Position numbers and translations under genes: made by a program. Below, one piece after another: positions 9,912 to 17,384 of a DNA stretch of 64,000 nt. Each line of letters opens with the position of its first letter. Position 1 is the first letter of the stretch. This stretch comes from Marinomonas communis. GTDB lineage: Bacteria > Pseudomonadota > Gammaproteobacteria > Pseudomonadales > Marinomonadaceae. The DNA lies in the NCBI RefSeq assembly GCF_004363305.1, contig NZ_SNZA01000004.1, forward strand, positions 124,001 to 188,000. Reading direction: 5' to 3'. The notes below the pieces were generated by a model. That model was not told the origin of the DNA. It ran no database searches and was given only the letters and a program-made list of their open reading frames with translations.

Positions 9912-9983
9912 GCATAACGCCCGCATTTGTGGCTGGTTTGTAGCGCAGCGGAAAACCAGTCCGACAACATGCGCTTGTTAGGC
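9912..9983 (-). other. Integron attC recombination site (about 72 bp)
   Basis: Read on the minus strand it starts GCCTAAC right after the NACHT gene stop and ends GGGCGTTATGC. Inside, CTGGTTT and AAACCAG form the inner 2L/2R-type arms, and a further imperfect dyad (GCGCATGTTGT / ATTTGTGG-side) extends the stem. The outer arms GCCTAAC and the GTTA-type end match attC sites of chromosomal integrons. Confidence 0.85.
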
Positions 9984-9987
9984 ATAT

Positions 9988-11775
9988 TTAAAAGGGTAAT
10001 ATTTTGTCGGTTATTTGATCTGACAGACACAATTCAGACTCCATATTTAGGACTTCTGATTTAAATGGGCTTCTCTCAAACTCTTTCGATATATATTTGC
10101 TAACTTCTCTTTGAAAGTTATTACTTTTAATAAATTTATCTATAACAATAGCAAAGTCACCATCCAGCTCTTGATAGTTCACGTAATCTCTTTCATCACA
10201 GTATGACAGGAAATCGGCAATATCTTTTTTCTTGCTGACCAGGTAGCGACCAATTGCTTTCTTTGCAAACTCAGAATAACGGACATACAAAACCGAAGAC
10301 GAGGTGTCACCCCAGTAAAACTCTTTTAGATCACCTGTTTCATCGACCCTTACTCTAGAATCGCTGCCAATCAACGTCATTAACGATTGATAATTTATAT
10401 TTATGTTAGAGTTATAATCTAAGCATAATACTTCCTTCTTGTATGGCACTAAGAAGTACTTTATATAATTTCTTTCATCTATGGTCTCTAGGAACGCTAA
10501 GGTATTTTGCCATTTTCTAAACTCATCAAACTCATTGATAACCATGCCATAAAAGCCCTGCTTTCTATCTTCGCTTAGCCTTGAGATAAAAATTGCTGCA
10601 AAATATTCTTGAATACTTTTATGCGTAAATGAATATTCGTTAAACCCATCACGAACAATCAATGCGGTTATAGTAGTTATATCATCTATTAAAAGGTCTT
10701 CAATATTGTCAGGCAACCTTTCAAGCTTTGCTGCATTGTTTAAATAGTTTTGAAACAAGTATGTTGGAAAACGTGTATTATTTTCATTTAGTGATAAAAA
10801 ACTTAATGAATCAAACAATCTTTGCATTTGGTAATCAGTTAGGCCGGCTTTCCTTTCTCTCTCAAAGCCTATTTTCATCCTGTCATGCCTGTAAAGCATA
10901 GTAGGAAAGATCAAACTATAAAATTCAGATAGGCTGTCGGGCTTAAATTGCCTTGCATTATAAGTGATAGTAAAGAGAGTCAATAGCAAAGGGGTTGTAG
11001 TAACATCGGAAATAAAGTGGCTATTAGTTAGAATATCTATTATGTTTTTTGATTGATCTACAGATTTATATAAGTGATTTACAAACTTCACCTGCGTATC
11101 AATGTGCATCGGACTTATTTTTCTTTTTGTAAAGTAGAATGAAGATCCCATTCCTGAATCTGGCCTAGAAGAAACAACAATTCTTAAATCAGGATAAGTT
11201 CTAACAATTGTTTCCAGTTCTCTCGCTGCATTGTATCTTTCATTATTTGGTATTTCATCAAAGCCATCTAAGAATAAAACTATTTTTCCAGACTCAGCCA
11301 AGAATTCAAAAAGCGCATTATCTAGTTTTACACCTAAATCACAAATTGCATCCATTAGCTCGTCTTTGAGCTTTTTCTCATACTTTAAGTTTCTAAATTC
11401 GATAAAAATTGGGATGAAAGCACTACCTGAACCTTCTCGGATACATAATTTTCTGAGATACAGGGACTTACCTTGGCCTGGGCCTCCTTCCACTAAAATA
11501 TGCTTACCACCAAGCTGACCAAAGGAGTCTATCTTTTCCCCATTAAAGAGCACAGCCTCTTCAAAAAATATTTCATTCAAGTCGACGATTGAATCAGGGT
11601 TCAATATCGTCTTAACCTGCCCAATTCTACTAACGTTATTCTTAAAGAATTCGAGCTTTTGGATAGCAAAGGCTTCAGATACTTTCTCTTTTATTTTTCC
11701 TTTTGCAGCTTTGACAAGCTCGTCAACTATCCCGTCTAGGCCTCCTGTTGCTTTCTTAATTATATCTTCAATCAT
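9988..11775 (-). CDS. NACHT-domain STAND NTPase, probable antiphage protein, carried in an integron cassette
   Basis: Protein of 595 residues. An N-terminal helical region (1-85) precedes a NACHT module: Walker A GGPGQGKS at 97-104, Walker B IVLFLDGFDE at 165-174 with the small residue plus acidic pattern typical of NACHT, sensor-1 VVSSRPD at 200-206, and the winged-helix region with FTHKSIQEYFAA near 400. The C-terminus (about 430-595) has no recognised repeat and may be the sensor. Bacterial NACHT proteins (bNACHT) are known defence STAND proteins that act in abortive-type immunity. GGAG stands 5 nt before the ATG. AT-rich codon use and flanking attC sites show it as a mobile cassette; 1.8 kb is large for a cassette. 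Confidence 0.88.
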   Translation of the reverse strand: MIEDIIKKATGGLDGIVDELVKAAKGKIKEKVSEAFAIQKLEFFKNNVSRIGQVKTILNPDSIVDLNEIFFEEAVLFNGEKIDSFGQLGGKHILVEGGPGQGKSLYLRKLCIREGSGSAFIPIFIEFRNLKYEKKLKDELMDAICDLGVKLDNALFEFLAESGKIVLFLDGFDEIPNNERYNAARELETIVRTYPDLRIVVSSRPDSGMGSSFYFTKRKISPMHIDTQVKFVNHLYKSVDQSKNIIDILTNSHFISDVTTTPLLLTLFTITYNARQFKPDSLSEFYSLIFPTMLYRHDRMKIGFERERKAGLTDYQMQRLFDSLSFLSLNENNTRFPTYLFQNYLNNAAKLERLPDNIEDLLIDDITTITALIVRDGFNEYSFTHKSIQEYFAAIFISRLSEDRKQGFYGMVINEFDEFRKWQNTLAFLETIDERNYIKYFLVPYKKEVLCLDYNSNININYQSLMTLIGSDSRVRVDETGDLKEFYWGDTSSSVLYVRYSEFAKKAIGRYLVSKKKDIADFLSYCDERDYVNYQELDGDFAIVIDKFIKSNNFQREVSKYISKEFERSPFKSEVLNMESELCLSDQITDKILPF

Positions 11776-11805
11776 AACGACTCCATGTTAGTTAAGAATT
11801 ATACA

Positions 11806-11934
11806 GCCTAACGTCCGCTTAAGGGGCGGGCAACGCATTACAACTTAACTCAAACACAACAAACGCAACTACTGAGGCTTAATGGGACTGGAAACGCCAC
11901 GCATTGACAGTCCCTCTTGAAGCGTTTGTTAGGC
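11806..11934 (-). other. VCR-like integron attC site (129 bp)
   Basis: Bounded by GCCTAAC and GTTAGGC at both ends. On the minus strand it runs GCCTAACAAACGCTTCAAGA, then GGGACTGT, GCGTGGCGTTTCCAGTCCCA, TTGTTGTGTTTGAGTT and ends GCCCCTTAAGCGGACGTTAG. This is close along its whole length to the Vibrio cholerae repeat as I recall it, including the inner GGGACTG / CAGTCCC pairing. It belongs to the HExxH-gene cassette, whose stop codon lies 14 bp upstream in gene direction. Confidence 0.95.
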
Positions 11935-11947
11935 ATTTACTCAAAAG

Positions 11948-12502
11948 CTATCTCATTTTGGGTTTTGATAATAATTGAGAAATGACGTCTGAACTTAAGT
12001 CGGGGTTTTCACTATTTAATACAGAGCTATTGATTGCATTAAAACCACCACAGCTCAAACGACAATTTTTTGCTATTTGATAAGGATTATCACCCAAGCT
12101 ATCGAATAAGCGTAATGCTATTTGATACGAAGTACCATCTGGCAGGTCAGTGATATCAAAGCCATACATACGCATCATATCCAATGAGAACCTCACTGCG
12201 GCGCCCTCCTCTAGCAAAACAGTTTGTTGCCCACCATGCTGATCAAGCAAATGCACAGTTTCATGAGCTAGATGGTAAACAGCCAATCTCCAATTACTTT
12301 TTGCGTTATCCCCTAACTCCGCAAAAGCACCATCTTTAGTTGGTGTATATCTGATATGTGGTCCTTCAGGGTCCCAAGATGGTTGATAGATCTTTTTTGA
12401 CTGGTCGCGCTTACCAAATAGATTTTCCGCTTTAGCAAGTAACTCTAGTTGTAACTGCCAAAGAGCACTTGCATCCGTTGGTTTTACATTAATAAAATCC
12501 AC
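11948..12502 (-). CDS. Integron cassette protein with HExxH motif (putative zinc metallopeptidase-like)
   Basis: Protein of 184 residues that I do not recognise as a named family. Residues 80-84 are HETVH, in the context LAVYHLAHETVHLLDQHGG, and an acidic pair follows at 98-99 (LLEEGAAVRFS). This is the layout of a gluzincin-type zinc site, HExxH then a downstream Glu. Metal binding and proteolysis are inferences. The start is a GTG without a strong ribosome site, as is usual in cassettes where the gene starts close to the recombination point. The VCR-like attC is directly behind it. No signal peptide, no membrane segment. Confidence 0.75.
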   Translation of the reverse strand: MDFINVKPTDASALWQLQLELLAKAENLFGKRDQSKKIYQPSWDPEGPHIRYTPTKDGAFAELGDNAKSNWRLAVYHLAHETVHLLDQHGGQQTVLLEEGAAVRFSLDMMRMYGFDITDLPDGTSYQIALRLFDSLGDNPYQIAKNCRLSCGGFNAINSSVLNSENPDLSSDVISQLLSKPKMR

Positions 12503-12531
12503 TTATTAATCCGTAACAATTTTATTGGTAT

Positions 12532-12673
12532 GCCTAACATTTTAATAGTGCGCATGCTCGTTTACGCAGTACCAGAGAACCTAAATAATTCCCTCTAACA
12601 ATCTGTTTTAACAACACTTTTTAAATTTATCCAATAACAACTCAAGACACAAAATCGAGCATGCGCGTTATAT
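12532..12673 (-). other. Probable degenerate attC site
   Basis: Has GCCTAAC at one end and GTTATAT at the other. An 11-bp perfect dyad GCGCATGCTCG / CGAGCATGCGC lies just inside both ends, about 95 bp apart. Length and layout fit an attC whose outer box on one side has decayed. It precedes the HExxH gene in gene direction, as the attC of an upstream cassette would. Confidence 0.55.
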
Positions 12674-12884
12674 CATTTGTCCACAGCACGTTATTCTAGC
12701 TGTCGTATTGCTTAATTATTGATCTTAATACACTTTTGTAGGCGCTTCTATGACAATGCAAGAAACTGAATAGCATTAAAATCATAAAAACACGCACCGT
12801 CTTGAACAAACCAAAAATCAACTGGATATTTGATCAGCTGTTAACGCGGTTGGTAAGTACCGAAGCTGATGAATAGCATCCTAG

Positions 12885-12930
12885 AGATTGCCTAGTTTGT
12901 AGACTGATCCCTCGCACAGCGAGGTCGTAC
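12885..12930. repeat. REP-like repeat, type A copy 1
   Basis: 46 bp, 42 identical to copy 2 at 13026-13071. Each contains a hairpin (CCTCGCACAGCGAGG) followed by TCGTAC. The block between 12674 and 13121 has no gene; it holds these copies and one type B hairpin. Confidence 0.85.
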
Positions 12931-12970
12931 AACTTTGGGATTTCGATTTATCGTAGCACTGCGAGTTTGG

Positions 12971-12987
12971 TCGCGGGTGCAACCCGC
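12971..12987. repeat. REP-like hairpin, type B
   Basis: TCGCGGGTGCAACCCGCTC contains GCGGGT-GCA-ACCCGC and resembles the REP elements of Pseudomonas-like genomes (GTAGGAGCGGG type). It lies between the two type A copies, as in REP doublets. Confidence 0.7.
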
Positions 12988-13025
12988 TCATACAAAAGCC
13001 AGAGCTGCTCGTTGATGTCCTAGAA

Positions 13026-13071
13026 AGATTGCCTAGTTTGCAGGCTGATCCCTCGCGCAGCGAGGTCCTAC
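13026..13071. repeat. REP-like repeat, type A copy 2
   Basis: Second copy of the 46-bp unit, hairpin CCTCGCGCAGCGAGG then TCCTAC. It has the same orientation as copy 1, 141 bp apart. The spacing and the hairpins suggest a REP-type element. Confidence 0.85.
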
Positions 13072-13121
13072 GAGGCGGTTGTGTGGTAGTATGCGGGGCT
13101 TGTTTTGGGAGGTAGTTGGTT

Positions 13122-13391
13122 ATGATTGAGAAGCAGGATTTGCTGGATATTGCGCGTCAGAAGATGCCGTTTGGTAAGTATGAGGGTCGGTTGATTGTGG
13201 ATCTGCCGGAGGAGTATTTGCTGTGGTTTAATCATAAAGGCTGGCCGGAGGGTAAGTTAGGTCGTTGGTTGCAGTTGGCGTTGGAGGTTAAGGTGAATGG
13301 TTTAGAGAAGATCGTTGAGCCGTTGAAACTGCCCGAGACACCGAAGCCGAAGCAGCCTAAGGTTCAAATTCGCTTTGATGAGATGGACTGA
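13122..13391 (+). CDS. DUF3820 family protein
   Basis: Small cytoplasmic protein of 89 residues. The motif MPFGKYEGRLIVDLPEEYLL at about 14-33 is the hallmark of DUF3820 (also called the QSregVF family), whose function is not established. A Pro/Lys-rich tail follows (LPETPKPKQPK). GGGAGG stands about 9 nt before the ATG at 13122, which decides the start. It is a stand-alone gene directly after the REP-like block. Confidence 0.9.
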   Translation: MIEKQDLLDIARQKMPFGKYEGRLIVDLPEEYLLWFNHKGWPEGKLGRWLQLALEVKVNGLEKIVEPLKLPETPKPKQPKVQIRFDEMD

Positions 13392-13493
13392 TGGCTGCTG
13401 ATTTGAAGCAAGTGCCTTTCAGTTATTGCTTGCTCATTTAGAGCAGCTTTCGTAAAGTTGCGCCACTTTTAATAAACTCGATTCGTATTGACT

Positions 13494-13871
13494 GTGAAAC
13501 GCCGTTCTCATTTCTTTTTGATTTTATGCTGGCTAGCGTACTTTGCTGTACCGCTGGTGAATGGCATTGGTCAAACGGGTGCGCAGCGGATCGAGATCTG
13601 TACCACGCTTGGCGTTGAGTCCTATTACGTCTACAGCAGTGACTCTTCAGATAACGACAAAGCGAGCCAGCACAGCAGTTCGCATTCTTGTCCTTGTACC
13701 CATTTCTTTATGGACATCGCCACCACTACGTTGGCGTTCCATGCTCCCTCAAAGGCGTTTGATTACAGTTTCGCGCCGACTATAGAAGTGCTGGCGGCTA
13801 CCCCACGTACCGTTCAAGCTCGCGCCCCACCATTTAATCCTGCGTTCAGTGAAGATCAAAAACTAGCATGA
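13494..13871 (+). CDS. DUF2946-like exported small protein
   Basis: About 125 residues, started at a GTG (VKRRSHFFLILCWLAYFAVP); an upstream TTG in frame is also possible and no clear ribosome site decides. The N-terminus is a signal or anchor helix. A His/Ser-rich stretch and CPCTHFF with a preceding Cys (EICTTLG) fit the Cys/His layout of DUF2946, proteins found next to metal-uptake or TonB-linked genes. It stands 58 bp before the PepSY gene in the same direction, so a shared metal-related role is plausible but unproven. Confidence 0.65.
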   Translation: MKRRSHFFLILCWLAYFAVPLVNGIGQTGAQRIEICTTLGVESYYVYSSDSSDNDKASQHSSSHSCPCTHFFMDIATTTLAFHAPSKAFDYSFAPTIEVLAATPRTVQARAPPFNPAFSEDQKLA

Positions 13872-13929
13872 TGCCCTGACGACTGTTGGGGCATCTTATT
13901 TTTATGCCCGATTAGTTGCAGGATTTCTA

Positions 13930-15279
13930 ATGTTTGGCACGAAGGACTTTTACCGTTCCGTTTGGCGCTGGCACTTTTTTGCTGGCTTGTATGTTGTTCC
14001 ATTTTTAATGATGTTGGCCATTACTGGCCTGGTGATGATTTTTGACCCGATCATCGAGCGAGTGTTGCACGATGATTTGTACAAAGTCTCGCAAGTCACT
14101 GACTCCCCTATTTCCTTTGAAGAGCGTTACCAGCTGGTCGCTGACCAATACCCCGATAGTACTATTAAGCGATTATACGTCTCAGATGATGCAACCGATG
14201 CGACACGCTTTCAGGTAGCGGTCGGTGATGACACTCGCTCCGTGTTTGTTGACCAATACGCAGGACAAATCAGCGGCGATATCAGTATTACTGACTCTTG
14301 GTATGTTTGGGCGGATGATACGCACGGTACCTTTATGGTGGGATTAACCGGTGACTGGCTAATCGAGATCGCGACAAGTTTTACCATTTTGTTAATACTG
14401 ACTGGTGTATATATGTGGTGGCCTCAATCTGGCCAATCTCTATGGAAAGCTGCTACGCGTATTAATGGTAAAGGCCGTAGTTTATGGCGCGATCTGCACA
14501 GTGTTGTGGGGATTTGGGTCGCGGTTATTTTGCTGTTTTTCTGCATCTCAGGACTGGCTTGGGCAAGTGTATGGGGTGGTAAGATGGTACAAGCTTGGAG
14601 CACTTTTCCTGTTGAGCAAAGCGCTAAGAATGTCTCGTCAACGTTGACCCACGAGGATCTAAACGTAAAAGGCTTAAAGCAGGTGCCTTGGAATCTTGAG
14701 CAAGCTCCTTTACCGGAGTCGGGGGCGCCAGTCTTTGGCCAAGATACGATTACACTAGATCGAGTAGTCGCAGACGCTAAAGCAATGGGCTTTACTCGTT
14801 TTCAAGTGCATTTTCCGAAAGGCGAGACGGGGGTTTTCACCGCAACGGCAAGCACTATGGGACGTGATATCAATAATGCTTTAGACGACCGTACCGTTCA
14901 TTATGATCGTTATTCTGGTTCAGTGATCGCTGATGTTGGCTTTATGGATTACAACTGGTTTGCCAAGTCGATGGCGTTCGGCATTGCCTTACATATGGGG
15001 CAGTTTGGTGTCTGGAACTTGGTCGCTTGTACACTATTTTGTTTGGCTGTGATGCTGCTGTGTGTGTCTGGTGTTGTGATGTGGTGGAAACGCCGCCCAG
15101 CAAAAGCCTTGGCAGCACCGCCGTTACCGAAAGACCTAAAGCGCTGGAAGCATGCGGTATGGATGTTATTACCCATCTCACTGCTCTTCCCTATGGCAAC
15201 TATCGGTATGGTGGTGATTTTACTGTTGGATTTACTCGTGTTGGCTTCGATGCCTAGACTTCGTAAGGTTTGGGCGTAG
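13930..15279 (+). CDS. PepSY-associated membrane protein (PiuB-like)
   Basis: Inner-membrane protein of 449 residues with about five helices (near 20-42, 144-164, 190-215, 358-385 and 415-440) and a periplasmic part. It starts with the family mark FYRSVWRWHFFAGLYVVPF and shows DLHSVVGIW and ALHMGQFGVW, the His-bearing helix motifs of the PepSY_TM family. Relatives are iron-regulated membrane proteins linked to siderophore or ferric reduction; the helix histidines could hold haem, which is an inference. The ATG at 13930 has AGGA upstream. It probably forms an operon with the DUF2946-like gene. Confidence 0.88.
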   Translation: MFGTKDFYRSVWRWHFFAGLYVVPFLMMLAITGLVMIFDPIIERVLHDDLYKVSQVTDSPISFEERYQLVADQYPDSTIKRLYVSDDATDATRFQVAVGDDTRSVFVDQYAGQISGDISITDSWYVWADDTHGTFMVGLTGDWLIEIATSFTILLILTGVYMWWPQSGQSLWKAATRINGKGRSLWRDLHSVVGIWVAVILLFFCISGLAWASVWGGKMVQAWSTFPVEQSAKNVSSTLTHEDLNVKGLKQVPWNLEQAPLPESGAPVFGQDTITLDRVVADAKAMGFTRFQVHFPKGETGVFTATASTMGRDINNALDDRTVHYDRYSGSVIADVGFMDYNWFAKSMAFGIALHMGQFGVWNLVACTLFCLAVMLLCVSGVVMWWKRRPAKALAAPPLPKDLKRWKHAVWMLLPISLLFPMATIGMVVILLLDLLVLASMPRLRKVWA

Positions 15280-15299
15280 TTTCAATTCCAATGCAAGGT

Positions 15300-15350
15300 G
15301 GCTGGAGGGGCTTGCGTCCTCCAGCCAGTCCCATCTTCCTTGATGGGACT
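15300..15350. terminator. Two tandem hairpins between PepSY gene and fumC
   Basis: GGCTGGAGG / CCTCCAGCC, then AGTCCCATC / GATGGGACT, both perfect 9-bp stems, in the gap between convergent genes. No T-run; a transcription stop or mRNA end protection is likely. Confidence 0.6.
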
Positions 15351-15371
15351 TACTTACTCACTGCACTGCTT

Positions 15372-16748
15372 TTATAAGCCACCTTTGGTCAGCTTGGCTG
15401 GATCCAGCAAGGTTTCTAGCTCTTCACGCGTTAAGTCGGTTTCTTCTGCCGCCACATCAATCACTGGGCGTTTTTCCTTGTACGCCTTTTTCGCGATCTC
15501 TGAGGCTTTTAGATAACCAATAATCGGGTTCAATGCTGTCACTAGAATTGGGTTTTTCGCCAATGCTTCGTTCAGCTTGTCTTCATTAACCGTTAACGTG
15601 GCAATGGCTTTGTCCGCCAACAGATGACCGCTGTTGCTCAGTAGTTGAATGCTATTCAGCAAGTTACTAGCGATCACAGGAAGCATTACGTTTAACTCAA
15701 AGTTTCCGGATTGACCACCAATGGTAATGGCTGCATCGTTGCCAATCACTTGTGCCGCAACCATCGCTGTAGCTTCTGGAATCACTGGGTTAACTTTACC
15801 TGGCATGATCGAAGAGCCTGGCTGAAGAGCCTCTAGAGTGATCTCACCTAGACCCGCCAATGGTCCTGAGTTCATCCAACGTAGGTCGTTAGCGATCTTC
15901 ATGTAAGTCACTGCCGTTGCTTTAAGGATCCCAGATAACGCGACAGCTGTATCTTGGGAACCGATCAGCGCAAAGAAGTCGTCACCAGGCGCAAAGGTAA
16001 CGTTCGTCAGGGCTGATAGCTCTTGGCAGATCTTGCCTGAAAATTCAGGGTGAGCATTGATACCCGTTCCTACCGCCGTGCCACCTTGAGCAAGTTTGGT
16101 CACTTTAGGCAGGATGGCTTTCAAGTTATCGATATTGTCTTGCAGTTGCGCCGCCCAACCATTGAAGGTTTGATCCAAACGCACGGGCATGGCATCCATC
16201 AAGTGAGTGCGTCCCGTTTTGGTATAGCCTTGTAGTGACTGTCCTTTCTCGCGCACGGTTTGCGTCAGGTGCTCAAGAGCAGGGATCAACCGCTTAGTCA
16301 CTTCAATGGCTGCGCTGACATGGATCGCACTTGGGATAATATCGTTGCTGCTTTGGCCAAAGTTGACATGGTCGTTCGCGCCAACCTTATCATTTAATTT
16401 CGCCGTCGCTAATGTGGCAATGACCTCATTGGCATTCATATTTGAGCTGGTGCCTGATCCTGTCTGAAATACATCGACAGGAAAATGCGTCATCAAATCC
16501 GATGATTCAAGTAACTCTGAACAAGCGCCATCAATGGCTGATGCCATGTCTGAACTAATACATTCCAATGATTGATTGGCTCTCGCTGCGGCTTGTTTCA
16601 ATTGAATCAAGGCACGAATAAAAGACTCAGGCAGAGGCTGGCCACTGATAGGGAAATTGTTGATCGCGCGCTGTGTCTGCGCACCGTATAAAGCGTCTTC
16701 TGGTACCTCTAGTTGGCCCATGCTGTCCGCTTCAATTCGAGTTTTCAT
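15372..16748 (-). CDS. fumC: Class II fumarate hydratase
   Basis: Iron-free, oxygen-stable fumarase that interconverts fumarate and malate in the TCA cycle. The 458 residues match FumC length. Visible marks: TGSGTSSNMNANEV and NFGQSSNDIIPSAIHV substrate loops, GRTHLMDAMPVR with the catalytic His, and the superfamily signature GSSIMPGKVNPVIPE. It overlaps the fagA-like gene by 4 nt (ATGA), so the two are translationally coupled. With Fur-type sites upstream, it is the fumarase expected to replace iron-sulfur fumarase when iron is short, as in the fagA-fumC-sodA operon of Pseudomonas aeruginosa; no sodA is seen here. Confidence 0.97.
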   Translation of the reverse strand: MKTRIEADSMGQLEVPEDALYGAQTQRAINNFPISGQPLPESFIRALIQLKQAAARANQSLECISSDMASAIDGACSELLESSDLMTHFPVDVFQTGSGTSSNMNANEVIATLATAKLNDKVGANDHVNFGQSSNDIIPSAIHVSAAIEVTKRLIPALEHLTQTVREKGQSLQGYTKTGRTHLMDAMPVRLDQTFNGWAAQLQDNIDNLKAILPKVTKLAQGGTAVGTGINAHPEFSGKICQELSALTNVTFAPGDDFFALIGSQDTAVALSGILKATAVTYMKIANDLRWMNSGPLAGLGEITLEALQPGSSIMPGKVNPVIPEATAMVAAQVIGNDAAITIGGQSGNFELNVMLPVIASNLLNSIQLLSNSGHLLADKAIATLTVNEDKLNEALAKNPILVTALNPIIGYLKASEIAKKAYKEKRPVIDVAAEETDLTREELETLLDPAKLTKGGL

Positions 16749-17113
16749 TGCTTCACTCCAAACGGCATCCCCGCCATGAAATAATGGCTCAATGCTCGCA
16801 ATTCATGTTCTAACCGAAAGTATTCAACGGCGTCTTGGTCGGTAATCACAAAACGCTTCAACTGCAACAAAGGGCGATTGATCGCATTTAAACAAAGCTC
16901 ACGCCAGTGCATTGGTACTGCCGCATCGCACACTGTCTCAAGCAGAACTTGATAGACGCGTTTGTATAGATTGTAAGATTCAGAGATCCCCAGCTGCTCA
17001 GCATAAGCCTCACTGGTGTCTAAATAGTGATACAAAACATTTGGTGAATCTGACGCCACACCACGTTTTATAGTCTGCTCAATTACCGAAAACGGAACAA
17101 TGTGATTCGTCAT
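16745..17113 (-). CDS. FagA/OrfX-like small protein upstream of fumC
   Basis: Protein of 122 residues, mostly helical, no signal peptide or membrane helix. No catalytic motif is seen. Small genes of this kind accompany fumC in the iron-repressed operon of pseudomonads (fagA, orfX); I cannot tell which of the two this corresponds to, so no symbol is given. The overlap with the fumC start (4 nt) and the two Fur-type sites upstream say that it is made together with FumC under iron limitation. Confidence 0.7.
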   Translation of the reverse strand: MTNHIVPFSVIEQTIKRGVASDSPNVLYHYLDTSEAYAEQLGISESYNLYKRVYQVLLETVCDAAVPMHWRELCLNAINRPLLQLKRFVITDQDAVEYFRLEHELRALSHYFMAGMPFGVKQ

Positions 17114-17135
17114 AGCTCAAGCCTCTTGATGCAAA

Positions 17136-17150
17136 TGATAACAGTTATCA
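17136..17150 (-). promoter_or_regulatory. Fur box 1 of the fagA-fumC promoter
   Basis: TGATAACAGTTATCA, a perfect 7-1-7 inverted repeat, the Fur core arrangement, 23 bp before the start of the fagA-like gene. Confidence 0.8.
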
Positions 17151-17180
17151 ATTAAACACCAGATGTTAGTATTGTCAAGT

Positions 17181-17194
17181 AATGATTCTCATTT
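17181..17194 (-). promoter_or_regulatory. Fur box 2 of the fagA-fumC promoter
   Basis: AATGATTCTCATTT; read on the minus strand AAATGAGAATCATT, the classic Fur recognition core. About 30 bp from box 1, so both could cover the promoter. Confidence 0.75.
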
Positions 17195-17350
17195 AATTTC
17201 AAGTCTTGATCGTCGGCAATACTGAAACACTGTACAGGCACGCGATAGCGAAGTGGATAAAGCTTTAGTAAAGATGAAGTAGCTTTTGTTGGGAATAAAA
17301 GAACAGACTAAATCTGGGAAAACAAAGAGAAATAAGAGAGCGGAAAGGGA

Positions 17351-17375
17351 CAGCTGCCGTCTAGCAACGGCAGCT
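17351..17375 (-). terminator. Terminator of slyD
   Basis: CAGCTGCCGT / ACGGCAGCTG stem with a short loop just after the slyD stop; on the minus strand it is followed by a pyrimidine-rich run (TCCCTTTCC). Confidence 0.65.
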
Positions 17376-17384
17376 GGGAAAATC

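Noticed and set aside
13561-13785. Plus-strand frame of 74 codons inside the DUF2946-like gene
   Set aside because: Arg/Thr/Ser-rich shadow product; the DUF2946 frame has signal helix and Cys/His motif.
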